Shown: positions 15,976 through 25,063 of the stretch, in pieces | Numbering within the stretch: position 1 is the first letter of the stretch | How the letters are laid out: the number at the start of each line of letters is the position of its first letter | Source of the DNA: UBA668 sp041178405 | GTDB lineage: Bacteria > Actinomycetota > Acidimicrobiia > Acidimicrobiales > Ilumatobacteraceae | DNA: 43,214 bases | NCBI GenBank assembly: GCA_041178405.1 | Contig: JBEGVK010000245.1 | Span: forward strand, 1-43,214 | Direction of reading: 5' to 3' | Made by a program: the position numbers and the translations under genes | Notes under the pieces: generated by a model | What the model was told of the DNA's origin: nothing | Database searches by the model: none | What the model saw: the letters and a program-made list of their open reading frames with translations, nothing else

Positions 15976-17879
15976 CACAGCACTCCCCTCAGGACTACGA
16001 ACCACGCCAGCAGCACTACCACGCCAACCGCAATCGCTGCTGCGTAGGTGCGCATGTTGCCGGTCTGCAGGCGGCGGACCTGTGAGCCGATCTGCTGCAC
16101 CAGGCGCCCGGTGCCGTTGACGGCCCCATCCACTGCCCGTGCGTCGAGCGCCGTGATGCCATCGAAGGCCTTGCGGCCCGGTCCGCCCATGAACGACGTG
16201 ACGGCACGGTCGTAGTACCAGCCCTCAGCCAGCACGCACGGCTCGACGGCGCGGAACCGGCGGGCCGCGTACACGGCGAGCCCGGCGGCGACTCCGGCCA
16301 ATGCCACGACAATTGCTGCCGCCATCAGCAGGTACTTGATGTCCTTTGCCGAATCGGTGAGGTGATGCTCACCCCGCTCGACGACTGGCTCGAGCCAGTG
16401 CTCGAGACGATGGAGACTCTTGCTGAACGGCAATTGCATGGCACCGCCGACGATCGACAGCCCAGCGAGCACCACGAGCGGGATGAGCATCACCCGCGGG
16501 CTCTCGTGCGGCGTGAAGTCGCCATGTGCGCCGTGCTCGTCGTGGGCGTCGTGCCATCGCGCCTCGCCGAAGAACACCATGACCACCTGCCGTGTCATGT
16601 AGTAGGCGGTGAGGATGGCCGCCACGAGGCCGAACGCATAGAGAACCGGCGACTTGTCGTACGCAAAGAGCAGGATCTCGTCCTTGCTCCAGAACCCGGC
16701 AAAGGGCGGGACTCCGGCGATTGCCAGCCAGCCGACGATGAAGGTTCCCGCCGTCACGGGCATCGCAATGCGGAGTGCCCCCATACGGCGCATGTCCTGC
16801 TCGTGGTGCATCCCGTGGATCACCGACCCCGAGCCGAGGAACAGGAGTGCCTTGAAGAATGCGTGCGTCACCATGTGGAACACGGCAGCGACGTAGGCGC
16901 CCGAGCCGACCGCAAGGAACATGAAGCCGAGCTGGCTCACGGTCGAGTAGGCCAGGACCTTCTTGATGTCGTTCTGCGCTACCGCAATGGTGGCAGCGAA
17001 GAGCGCCGTGGCTAGCCCGACCACGGCGATCACCCAGCTGGCATAGTCGGCGGCCACTGCCAGCACTGGATTGAGGCGAACCATCAGGAAGACACCCGCT
17101 GTGACCATCGTGGCTGCGTGGATGAGCGCCGAGACAGGCGTGGGGCCTTCCATGGCATCGGGAAGCCACAGGTAGAGCGGCAACTGGGCACTCTTGCCGC
17201 AGGCGCCGATGAATGCGAACAGTGCGATTGCCGTCGCAGTGGTGGTGGACAGCGCAGTGGCACTCTCGGAGATGTGGAGGTAGTCGAGTGAGCCGAGTGA
17301 CCAGAGGGCAAAGAACATCGCCATCATCAGGCCCCAGTCACCGACACGGTTGGTGACGAACGCCTTCTTCCCAGCAGTCGCAGCACTGTCGCGCTCGTGC
17401 CAGAAGCTGATGAGGAAGTAGGAGCACGCGCCGACGCCCTCCCAGCCGAGGAAGGTCACCAGCAGGTTCGACCCGAGAACCAGCATGAGCATGCTGAAGG
17501 CGAACAAGTTGAGATAGAGGAAGAACTTGCTGTACCGGGGGTCGCCGTGCATGTATCCGGTGGCATAGAGGTGGATGAGCGTGCCGATGCCAGTGACGAA
17601 CAGACACATCGTGAGACTGAGCGGGTCGGCGAGGAACGCGAGGTCGACGCTCACATCGCCGATCGGCACCCAGGTGAACAGCCGCTGCACCTCATGACGC
17701 TCCTCGGACGGCAGGCCGAGCAACTCGAGGAATACGCCGACGCTGACGAGGAACGAACCCGCCACCATGGCCGTGGCCAAGTAGCCGGCTCGCGGATCAC
17801 CGAGCCGGCGACCAACGACAAGGAGCACGAGGAAGCCGGCAAGCGGAAGGGCAGGGATCAGCCAGATGAGGTCGAGCAT
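15975..17879 (-). CDS. nuoL: NADH-quinone oxidoreductase subunit L, second cluster
   Basis: Largest antiporter-like subunit of complex I, 634 residues, complete, with the long lateral helix and final anchoring helix at the C terminus (ending VVLLAWFVVLRGVL). Core motif GKSAQLPLYLWLPDAMEGPT. The paralog at 1-1520 reads FPLHTWLPDAM at this place, so the two differ in the His (LYLWLP versus LHTWLP). Three bases separate the start from the nuoK stop. Confidence 0.96.
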   Translation of the reverse strand: MLDLIWLIPALPLAGFLVLLVVGRRLGDPRAGYLATAMVAGSFLVSVGVFLELLGLPSEERHEVQRLFTWVPIGDVSVDLAFLADPLSLTMCLFVTGIGTLIHLYATGYMHGDPRYSKFFLYLNLFAFSMLMLVLGSNLLVTFLGWEGVGACSYFLISFWHERDSAATAGKKAFVTNRVGDWGLMMAMFFALWSLGSLDYLHISESATALSTTTATAIALFAFIGACGKSAQLPLYLWLPDAMEGPTPVSALIHAATMVTAGVFLMVRLNPVLAVAADYASWVIAVVGLATALFAATIAVAQNDIKKVLAYSTVSQLGFMFLAVGSGAYVAAVFHMVTHAFFKALLFLGSGSVIHGMHHEQDMRRMGALRIAMPVTAGTFIVGWLAIAGVPPFAGFWSKDEILLFAYDKSPVLYAFGLVAAILTAYYMTRQVVMVFFGEARWHDAHDEHGAHGDFTPHESPRVMLIPLVVLAGLSIVGGAMQLPFSKSLHRLEHWLEPVVERGEHHLTDSAKDIKYLLMAAAIVVALAGVAAGLAVYAARRFRAVEPCVLAEGWYYDRAVTSFMGGPGRKAFDGITALDARAVDGAVNGTGRLVQQIGSQVRRLQTGNMRTYAAAIAVGVVVLLAWFVVLRGVL

Positions 17880-17882
17880 CTG

Positions 17883-18200
17883 TCAGCCCTTCAACTCGAT
17901 GAGGTCGTCGGCGGTGACGTTCGGCCGACGGCGATAGATGGCAACGATGAGTCCTAGTCCGACCACGACCTCGGCAGCCGCTACCACCATCACGAACAGC
18001 ACGACAGACTGACCCTCGATGTCGCCGAGTCGCTCGGCGAGCGCCACGAATGACAGGTTGGCGGCGTTGAGCATCAACTCAATGCACATGAACATGACGA
18101 GCGGATTGCGTCGGATCATCACGCCGACCACGCCGATCGAGAACACGGCCGCCGCAAGCACCAGGTACCACGTCGTCGTGGGAGTCGCGACGGCGCTCAT
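17883..18200 (-). CDS. nuoK: NADH-quinone oxidoreductase subunit K, second cluster
   Basis: Membrane subunit of complex I, 105 residues, three hydrophobic segments. Conserved glutamates appear in CIELMLNAANL and AAAEVVVGL. It overlaps nuoJ by four bases (ATGA). The C-terminal tail DDLIELKG matches the form of the paralog at 1520-1819 (LDELSEMKG). Confidence 0.95.
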   Translation of the reverse strand: MSAVATPTTTWYLVLAAAVFSIGVVGVMIRRNPLVMFMCIELMLNAANLSFVALAERLGDIEGQSVVLFVMVVAAAEVVVGLGLIVAIYRRRPNVTADDLIELKG

Positions 18201-18766
18201 GATGCCGCCCCGTCTGAGGTTGCCTCACCGCGACGAGGGCGTCGGGCGAGCACCACCGTGCCGACGACCGCCACCACCAGCAACACCGACGTGAGTTCGA
18301 AGGCAAACACGTGGCGGCCGAACACGTTGCGCGCGAGGGCGATGATGTTGCCATCGTGCAAGGCCTCGCCCTCGAAGCCGGCTACGGCGACACCCTCGCC
18401 AGGGGTGGCGGTTCCGGTGTCACTCGATACCGCCACGGCGATGCCGAGCAGGCTCACCATTGCCACACCGACGACGACAGCGACTGGACGCTGCACCTTG
18501 AACGGCTCGATTCGGAGATCCTCGAGCCGATCGACACCCAGGAGCATGATCACGAACAAGAACAGCACGACGATCGCCCCCGCATAGACGATGACCTGGA
18601 CAGCGGCCAGGAAGTCGGCGGCCAGCGCCACGAAGTGCACAGCGACGCCGAAGAGCGTGAGCACCAGGCTGAGCGCGGCGTGGACGGGGTGCCGGCGCAG
18701 GACCACACCGAGCGCTCCGACGAGCACCATCGCTGAGGCAGCGACGAAGACGAACAGTTCGATCAT
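18197..18766 (-). CDS. nuoJ: NADH-quinone oxidoreductase subunit J, second cluster
   Basis: Membrane subunit of complex I, 189 residues from ATG 18766. Core ALAADFLAAVQVIVYAGAIV matches the NuoJ helix with the pi-bulge. The start overlaps the nuoI stop by four bases (ATGA), so the upstream open frame is not used. A short basic tail (RRPRRGEA) follows the last helix. Confidence 0.94.
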   Translation of the reverse strand: MIELFVFVAASAMVLVGALGVVLRRHPVHAALSLVLTLFGVAVHFVALAADFLAAVQVIVYAGAIVVLFLFVIMLLGVDRLEDLRIEPFKVQRPVAVVVGVAMVSLLGIAVAVSSDTGTATPGEGVAVAGFEGEALHDGNIIALARNVFGRHVFAFELTSVLLVVAVVGTVVLARRPRRGEATSDGAAS

Positions 18767-19437
18767 CTGCCGACAGTCCTCACGGTCTTCGGCGCGTCGG
18801 CCTGCTGCTGCGGAGGCTCGGGGGCGCGAGTGCCGTACCCGAGTTCGCTGCTCCAGCCCACCTCGCCCACGAAGTCGGCATCGCCGCTTGCGGATGTTGC
18901 GCGCATCCATCCGCTCGTGAGCAGGTCCTCTCCAGCGCGCCAGTCCTCCCACGGCAGTTGCTTGGGCTTACCGTCGTCACCGACGACAAGTTCGGCCTTC
19001 GAGTACACGGCGTCGCGGCGGTTGGTGAACGAGAACTCGAACAGCTTGCTCTCCGTGATCGCCTCTGTCGGGCATGCCTCCACGCAGAGGTCGCAGTGGA
19101 TGCAGCGCAGGTAGTTGATCTCGTAGACAAACCCGAATCGCTCACCGGGTGAGGTCGGGTTCTCAGGATCGTTGTCGGCGCCGCGCACGTAGATGCACTT
19201 GGCCGGGCAGACGCCGGCGCAGAGCTCGCAGCCGATGCACTTCTCCATGCCGTCGTCGTAGCGATTGAGCACGTGACGTCCGTGAAGGCGCTCGGGCTTG
19301 GCGATCTTCTCGTCGCGCCCCTCGGTGCTCTTGCCCTTCTTGGCAACGCGGCCGCCCGAATAGGACGTGGTGACCCGTTCGCCGCCGAAGATGCGGTGCT
19401 GGCGGATCGTGACGAGGAATCCGTCGAGGTAGCCCAT
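18763..19437 (-). CDS. nuoI: NADH-quinone oxidoreductase subunit I, second cluster
   Basis: Subunit with clusters N6a and N6b, 224 residues. Motifs CIGCELCAGVCP and CIHCDLCVEACP are intact. It has a C-terminal extension of roughly 90 residues after the second cluster, containing SKLFEFSFTNRRDAVYSK, which is typical of actinobacterial NuoI proteins. The start ATG 19437 overlaps the nuoH stop by one base. Confidence 0.95.
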   Translation of the reverse strand: MGYLDGFLVTIRQHRIFGGERVTTSYSGGRVAKKGKSTEGRDEKIAKPERLHGRHVLNRYDDGMEKCIGCELCAGVCPAKCIYVRGADNDPENPTSPGERFGFVYEINYLRCIHCDLCVEACPTEAITESKLFEFSFTNRRDAVYSKAELVVGDDGKPKQLPWEDWRAGEDLLTSGWMRATSASGDADFVGEVGWSSELGYGTRAPEPPQQQADAPKTVRTVGR

Positions 19438-20654
19438 CAGAACATCGCCCCTTCTCGCTCGCGTGCACGGGCGCTGGCGCGCCCCGCCGCCTGCAGTGCC
19501 GACGCTCCGACAGCAAGCACCACGATCGACACGCTGCCGACCGCCCACAGGTTCCAGCCGGCATCGCGGCCGACCCGGAAGGCGGCCAGCAGCATGAACC
19601 AGCCGAGGGCGACCGGGATCATCATCTTCCAGCCGAGGTTCATCAGTTGGTCGTACCGCAGGCGAGGGAGCGTGGCGCGGATCCAGACGTAGACGTACAG
19701 GAACACGAGCACCTTGAGCAGCAGCCACACCGTGCCGCTGAACGGTCCGAGGAAGGACAGCACGTTGTTGTTGCCGCCGATGGCGATGGGCTGCGGTCCG
19801 CCGAAGAAGAGGGTGACGATGACGCCGCTCATCGTGATGGTGTTCATGAACTCTGCGAGGAAGAACAGTGCGAAGCGAATGCTCGCGTACTCGGTGTTGA
19901 ATCCGCCGACGAGTTCCTGCTCTGCCTCGACAAGGTCGAACGGCGGCCGATTGAGCTCGGCGGTGGCCGCCACGAGGAAGACGACGAACGGGACGATGCC
20001 GGTGGCGACGACGTGCCACCTCGACAGCGAGCTCTGCGCAGTCACGATGCCGTTGGTGCTGAGCGTTCCGGTGACGAGGATCACCGTGGCCAGGCTCAGC
20101 CCGAGCGCGGCCTCGTAGCTCACCATCTGGGCGGACGCACGAACGGAGCCAAGTAGCGGGTACTTCGAGCCAGAGCTCCAGCCAGCGAGCATCACTCCGT
20201 AGACCGCGATGCTGCTGAGCGCCAGCAGGAGCAAGACGCCGACCGGCGGGTCGGCAAGCTGCAGCTTGGTGGTGACACCGAGGATCTCGACGGTGCCGTC
20301 CTTTCCACCCGAGAAGTCACCGCCGAGGGGAATGACGCTCCACACGAGGAAGGCGGGCACGAACGCCAGATATGGGGCCAGCTTGAAGACGAACCGGTCG
20401 GCCCGGTCGGGAATGAGGTCTTCTTTGAAGAACAGCTTCGTGCCGTCGGCGAGCGTCTGCAGGAGGCCCTTCGGACCCGCCTTGTCGGGTCCGATGCGGT
20501 TCTGCATGAAGGCGACGACCTTGCGCTCGAACCACACCATCAGCATCGTGCCGACGAGCGCCACGACGAATACTGCGACCACCTTGATGAGCAGGACCAC
20601 AAAGCCGCGGGACAGGGCCTCGATGTCGTCGAGCATCGAGTCGAGCGCCAGCAT
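19437..20654 (-). CDS. nuoH: NADH-quinone oxidoreductase subunit H, second cluster
   Basis: Membrane subunit at the quinone chamber of complex I, 405 residues. Motifs FMQNRIGPDKAGPKG and FDLVEAEQELVGGFNTEY keep the glutamates, in contrast to the paralog at 2875-3930. A basic C-terminal tail (ARAREREGAMF) extends past the last helix. Start and stop both overlap the neighbours by one base. Confidence 0.95.
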   Translation of the reverse strand: MLALDSMLDDIEALSRGFVVLLIKVVAVFVVALVGTMLMVWFERKVVAFMQNRIGPDKAGPKGLLQTLADGTKLFFKEDLIPDRADRFVFKLAPYLAFVPAFLVWSVIPLGGDFSGGKDGTVEILGVTTKLQLADPPVGVLLLLALSSIAVYGVMLAGWSSGSKYPLLGSVRASAQMVSYEAALGLSLATVILVTGTLSTNGIVTAQSSLSRWHVVATGIVPFVVFLVAATAELNRPPFDLVEAEQELVGGFNTEYASIRFALFFLAEFMNTITMSGVIVTLFFGGPQPIAIGGNNNVLSFLGPFSGTVWLLLKVLVFLYVYVWIRATLPRLRYDQLMNLGWKMMIPVALGWFMLLAAFRVGRDAGWNLWAVGSVSIVVLAVGASALQAAGRASARAREREGAMF

Positions 20655-23038
20655 CAGATGGTCTCGATCCGCACGTCGTTGACGGGTGCAAGGGCATCGA
20701 TCAACTCACCGACCGGGCCGCCCTCCCGGTTGAAGGGCACCCATGCAGTGCCCCGCAGCAGCGACTCGTCGGTGGCAACGGTCATCGTGATGGAGCCGCG
20801 TCCGTTCGCGACACGGACCCGAGCGCCGGACGCGACGCCGATCCTCTCGAGGTCGAGAGGGTGCACGCTGATCGTGGCCGGGCCGGCAAGCCGGGCGAGC
20901 GACGGCGACTGCGACGTGCCGACCGCAGCGTCGTAGAGCGTCCGGCTGACGATGAGCCGGAAGTCGTAGGTGAGGCGATCGGAGACTTCGACCTCGGGCG
21001 GGTTCAGCGGTTCCATCGTCGAGGGGACGTCGGTGAGCACGCCGTCAGGGCGACTGGACAGCGCCGTCGTCGTCGCTCCGCCGAACCCGTCGACTCGCGC
21101 TGCGATGTCGTCGGTGATGTCAGCTACCTGTGCATAGCCAAGGTCGGTGCCCATCTCGAGCGCGAGTTCGGCAGCGATTGCCCAGTCGGGGCGTGCGGTG
21201 CCCGCCGGGGTCACTGCGCGCGCCACAGACGTGACACGGCCTTCGAGATTGGTGTGCGTGCCAGCCTTCTCGCCATAGGCCGCTGCGGAAAGCACGACGG
21301 TGGCGGCCGCTGCGGACTGCGTGAGATGCGTATCGATTGCGATGATGCGCCGCGCTCCGGCGAGTGCGGCGCGAGCCAGTTGCGCATCCGGCACGTCGGC
21401 AAGCGGATCTGCTCCGAGCAGCACGAGGCATCCGATCTTTCCATCGGCGGCAGCGCGCAGAATGCCCCGCACATCATGTCCACCCTCGCCGGGACGAAGG
21501 CCCATGCGAAGTGCTCCGGTGACATTTCCACGACGGAGCGCCGTGAGTACCGACGACGTGGGAACCGAGTCGAGCAGATGCTGCACGGCGCGCACCGTGT
21601 TGGCCGTCGACTCAGCCAGGTTTCCCCTGCCGGCCACGATGACGACGGGTCCCTTCGCCAGCTGCGCTGCGATCGCCGGATCGGCGAGGGCATCGCGCAC
21701 GGCAGCCAGCTGTGCACCGGGCTCGTAGGCGATCCGACGCCACGCATATGGAGTGAGACCCGACGGACGAGGCGACAACTCAATGATCCGACTGCGCTTC
21801 GCAGCCGCCGCATCGCGCAGCCGCAGGTACAGCACCGGCAGCTCTTCTTTCAGGTCGGGAGCAAGCAGCACGATCGTGGCGGCGCGTGCCGCATCGTCGA
21901 TCGTCGCCCGGCGGAGGCCGAGCATGCCGTTGGGCAGCCCGTCGGCCATCTGCGCATAGACGTGCGGCGTGCCGATCACCTCGTGGGCGAGCCGTGCCCA
22001 GGCAAACGCGTCCTCGTTGGTGCCTCGCGAGCCACCGACGACTGCTACTGCTGCCGCACCGCCCTCGGCACGCGCCTCTGCAATGCACTGCGCAGCGGCA
22101 GTGATGGCTGCCGACCACGATGCTGGCTGGAGGACATCACCCGACCGCACCATGGGCTGCAGCACACGCTGGTCGCTCTTGGCCGACTCGAAGTTGAAGC
22201 GACCGCGATCGCACAGCCATCCGTGATTCACGGGGTCGCTGTCGACGCCCATGTAGCGAAGCAGCTCGTTCCGGCTCGCCTGCACGACCGTGCGGCAACC
22301 GACAGCACAGGTCGTGCAGGTGCTCTCCTCCTGGACGAGATCCCACGGCCGCGCCTTGAACCGATACGGCGATGCAGTGAGGGCGCCAACCGGGCAGATC
22401 TGCACGGTGTTGCCGCTGAAGTAGCTGCTGAACGGCTCGTCGGGGAATGTGGTGATGTGCGTCGAGTTGCCGCGACTCGTGAAGTGGATGAGGGCATCAC
22501 CGGCCACTTCGTCGGCAAACCGAGTGCAGCGGTCGCAGAGAATGCAGCGTTCGCGGTCGAGGTAGACGAGCGAGCTGATCGGGATCGGCTTCTCGAAGTG
22601 GCGCTTCTCCTCGACATAGCGGCTCTCGCCGGGACCGTGGCTGAACGCCTGGTCCTGGAGCGGGCATTCTCCGCCCTTGTCGCAGACCGGGCAGTCGAGC
22701 GGATGGTTGGCCAGCAGCAGCTCGAGGATTCCCTCCTGCGCCCGCTTTGCAGCGGGCGACTCGGTGTCGACCACCATGCCCGGCGAGACCGGCACCATGC
22801 ACGAGGGCTGCAGCATCGGACCGCGGCCAGTATCGATGTCGACCAGGCACATGCGGCACATGCCCACGGGCTTCATCCGCTCGTGGTAGCAGAACCGCGG
22901 GATGTAGTCGCCCGCCCGCTGGGCAGCGGCGATGACGAGCTCGCCCTTGGTGCTGACGACCTCGCGGCCGTTCACCGTGATGCGGACCTCGTTGGGGTCG
23001 ACGGGCGCTGCCGTGTCGTTCGGCTCAGTCGTCGTCAT
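20654..23038 (-). CDS. nuoG: NADH-quinone oxidoreductase subunit G, second cluster
   Basis: Large iron-sulfur subunit of the NADH module, 794 residues. Seen in order: a 2Fe-2S domain (CYHERMKPVGMCRMC), the His/Cys segment with CDKGGECPLQDQ, a ferredoxin-like motif CILCDRC with a distant CPVGAL, then CTTCAVGC with a fourth Cys 27 residues later (HGWLCDRG), which is the pattern for the N7 cluster. The rest is a molybdopterin-oxidoreductase-like region without obvious active-site Cys. This gene, nuoF and nuoE are the ones absent from the first cluster. Confidence 0.95.
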   Translation of the reverse strand: MTTTEPNDTAAPVDPNEVRITVNGREVVSTKGELVIAAAQRAGDYIPRFCYHERMKPVGMCRMCLVDIDTGRGPMLQPSCMVPVSPGMVVDTESPAAKRAQEGILELLLANHPLDCPVCDKGGECPLQDQAFSHGPGESRYVEEKRHFEKPIPISSLVYLDRERCILCDRCTRFADEVAGDALIHFTSRGNSTHITTFPDEPFSSYFSGNTVQICPVGALTASPYRFKARPWDLVQEESTCTTCAVGCRTVVQASRNELLRYMGVDSDPVNHGWLCDRGRFNFESAKSDQRVLQPMVRSGDVLQPASWSAAITAAAQCIAEARAEGGAAAVAVVGGSRGTNEDAFAWARLAHEVIGTPHVYAQMADGLPNGMLGLRRATIDDAARAATIVLLAPDLKEELPVLYLRLRDAAAAKRSRIIELSPRPSGLTPYAWRRIAYEPGAQLAAVRDALADPAIAAQLAKGPVVIVAGRGNLAESTANTVRAVQHLLDSVPTSSVLTALRRGNVTGALRMGLRPGEGGHDVRGILRAAADGKIGCLVLLGADPLADVPDAQLARAALAGARRIIAIDTHLTQSAAAATVVLSAAAYGEKAGTHTNLEGRVTSVARAVTPAGTARPDWAIAAELALEMGTDLGYAQVADITDDIAARVDGFGGATTTALSSRPDGVLTDVPSTMEPLNPPEVEVSDRLTYDFRLIVSRTLYDAAVGTSQSPSLARLAGPATISVHPLDLERIGVASGARVRVANGRGSITMTVATDESLLRGTAWVPFNREGGPVGELIDALAPVNDVRIETI

Positions 23039-24453
23039 CAGTGCGACCCTGCTGCAGCGGTGACAGGGATGCTCGTCACGGGGATGGTGGCGCGACGCGT
23101 AATGCGCGCTTCGAATTCGTCGCGGAACAGCGTGAGCGCAGAGTGCACCGGCGCGAACGCCGACGGCCCGACGAAGCAGATCGTGGTCATTCGGTATGGA
23201 AACGGCACCGCCTCGAGCCCGAGTCGTTCACTCGAGGCATGCGGGAACGCGCCGGGGCAGATGCTCTGCCCGATCTCGAGCAGCTGCTCGAGATCGCGGT
23301 CGGTGCCCTTGCCGTCGACGACTCGCTCGAGCACGCGCATCAGCCATGTGCCGCCCTCTCGGCAGGGTACGCACTTGCCGCAGCTCTCGTGCGCATAGAA
23401 GCGGGTGAGCGTCAGCGCGGCTGCCGGGATGTCGGTGGTGTGATCCATCACCATCACCGCACCTGATCCGAGCATCGAGCCGGCTGCGCCGACGAGCCTG
23501 CCCTCGAAGGGCAGATCGAGTTGGTCGGGCAGGAACCACGGGGCCGATCCCCCTCCGGGCACGAACGCCTTCAGTTCGTTGCCGTCGCGGATCCCACGGC
23601 AGTAGTCGTCGCCGTAGATGAGATCGCGGAACGTCGTGGTGCCGTTGACGATCTCGAACACGCCCGGACGGGCGACGTGGCCCGAGACAGCGACCATGCG
23701 CGTGCCGGGTGACGTGGCAGTGCCGATCGCCGTGTAGTCGGCTGCGCCGTGCTGCAGCAGCCACGGCAGGTTGCTGAGGGTCTCGACGTTGTTGACGATG
23801 GTGGGCTTGCCGTAGAGGCCGATGGCGGCCGGGAAGAACGGCGGCTTCAGGCGAGGCATGCCACGGTTGCCCTCGAGCGACTCGATGAGGGCGGTCTCCT
23901 CGCCCACCACGTACGCGCCGGCGCCCCAGTGCAGGACGATGTCGACGCTGAGGTTGCTGCCGAGGATGTTGCGCCCGACGTATCCCGCGTCGTATGCCTC
24001 GTTGAGCGCCGTGGCGACTCGTTCCTGGGCCAGCGCCATCTCACCGCGGATGTAGAGGAAGCACTGCGACAGCCCCGCTGCGTAGCAGGCAATGAGGCAG
24101 CCCTCGATGAGTTGGTGCGGATCGCGCTCCATGAGAAGGCGGTCCTTGTAGGTGCCGGGCTCGCTCTCGTCGCCGTTGACGACGAGATAGCGCGGCCATA
24201 CCTCGGCAGGTGTGAGACCCCACTTGGTGCCGGCGGGGAATCCGGCACCACCGCGACCGAGCACGTTGGCGGCCTTCACCTCGTCGTGCACCTGGGCCGG
24301 CGTGCGTGACAGCGCTGCGCGCAGCCCGTCGTAGCCGCCAGTGGCGAGATACCGCGACAGCGTGTGGCTGTCCTCGAAGGCGAACCGCGATGTGACGATC
24401 TTCGGCCGGTCGCCGTCGTCGAGATAACCCGGTGCCCATGCGTAGGCGCTCAT
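23038..24453 (-). CDS. nuoF: NADH-quinone oxidoreductase subunit F (NADH- and FMN-binding), second cluster
   Basis: 51-kDa-type subunit that oxidises NADH with FMN and cluster N3, 471 residues. Motifs: GRGGAGFPAGTKW (about 66-78), NGDESEPGTYKDR for FMN, and ESCGKCVPCREGG with a later SICPGAF Cys for the 4Fe-4S cluster. The start ATG 24453 overlaps the nuoE stop by four bases, so the longer upstream frame is not used. Confidence 0.96.
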   Translation of the reverse strand: MSAYAWAPGYLDDGDRPKIVTSRFAFEDSHTLSRYLATGGYDGLRAALSRTPAQVHDEVKAANVLGRGGAGFPAGTKWGLTPAEVWPRYLVVNGDESEPGTYKDRLLMERDPHQLIEGCLIACYAAGLSQCFLYIRGEMALAQERVATALNEAYDAGYVGRNILGSNLSVDIVLHWGAGAYVVGEETALIESLEGNRGMPRLKPPFFPAAIGLYGKPTIVNNVETLSNLPWLLQHGAADYTAIGTATSPGTRMVAVSGHVARPGVFEIVNGTTTFRDLIYGDDYCRGIRDGNELKAFVPGGGSAPWFLPDQLDLPFEGRLVGAAGSMLGSGAVMVMDHTTDIPAAALTLTRFYAHESCGKCVPCREGGTWLMRVLERVVDGKGTDRDLEQLLEIGQSICPGAFPHASSERLGLEAVPFPYRMTTICFVGPSAFAPVHSALTLFRDEFEARITRRATIPVTSIPVTAAAGSH

Positions 24454-25061
24454 TGCACTGCTCCCTGCATCCATGCCGGCGGTCCGGTGACGTCGTCGGG
24501 CGGCACCGCGCCGACCTCTCGATCGGCAGGAATCCGCTGGCGGACCTTGGCGACGGTGCCGTGCGGCGGGATCTCGCCATCGAGGCGCCCACTGCGCAGG
24601 TCGTCGATCAGCGCCTCGACCTGCCCGGGTGTGACCCGATAGCGGTACCGGTAGTTCACCTGCAGGCACGGCGCCTCGGTGCACGCCGCCTGGCACTCGG
24701 CCTGCTCGAGCGTGAAGAGGCCGTCGTCGGTGGTGTCACCCACCCTGATGCCCAGCACCTGCTCGGCCCGGTGGATCACATCGGCGGCACCCATCAGCGC
24801 GCAGCTCATCGTGCCGCAGACATTGATGAGGAACTTTCCGACCGGCTTCATCTTGAACATCTCGTAGAAGGTGCACGTGCCGAGCACCTCGGCAGCAGTC
24901 GCACCGACGAGTTCTGCGATGTGGGCGATCGACTCGTTGGTGACGTAGCCGTTCTGCTGCTGTGCGAGATGCAGCAGGGGAATTGTCGCCGAGCGCGGCT
25001 GCGGGTAACGGCCGATGATCTCGCGGGCAAGTAGCACGTTGGCTTCGTTGAGTCGGCTCAT
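24450..25061 (-). CDS. nuoE: NADH-quinone oxidoreductase subunit E (2Fe-2S), second cluster
   Basis: 24-kDa-type thioredoxin-fold subunit with cluster N1a, 203 residues. The four ligands are Cys82 and Cys87 (NVCGTMSC) and Cys123 and Cys127 (AECQAAC), with the spacing found in Nqo2. The start ATG 25061 lies two bases after the nuoD stop (TAG). Confidence 0.95.
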   Translation of the reverse strand: MSRLNEANVLLAREIIGRYPQPRSATIPLLHLAQQQNGYVTNESIAHIAELVGATAAEVLGTCTFYEMFKMKPVGKFLINVCGTMSCALMGAADVIHRAEQVLGIRVGDTTDDGLFTLEQAECQAACTEAPCLQVNYRYRYRVTPGQVEALIDDLRSGRLDGEIPPHGTVAKVRQRIPADREVGAVPPDDVTGPPAWMQGAVQ

Positions 25062-25063
25062 GT

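Noticed and set aside
20861..23398. Open frame of 845 codons on the plus strand, opposite nuoG and part of nuoF
   Set aside because: Both genes on the minus strand have complete iron-sulfur motifs and overlapping starts; the plus-strand frame is His/Arg/Asp-rich with no recognisable domain.
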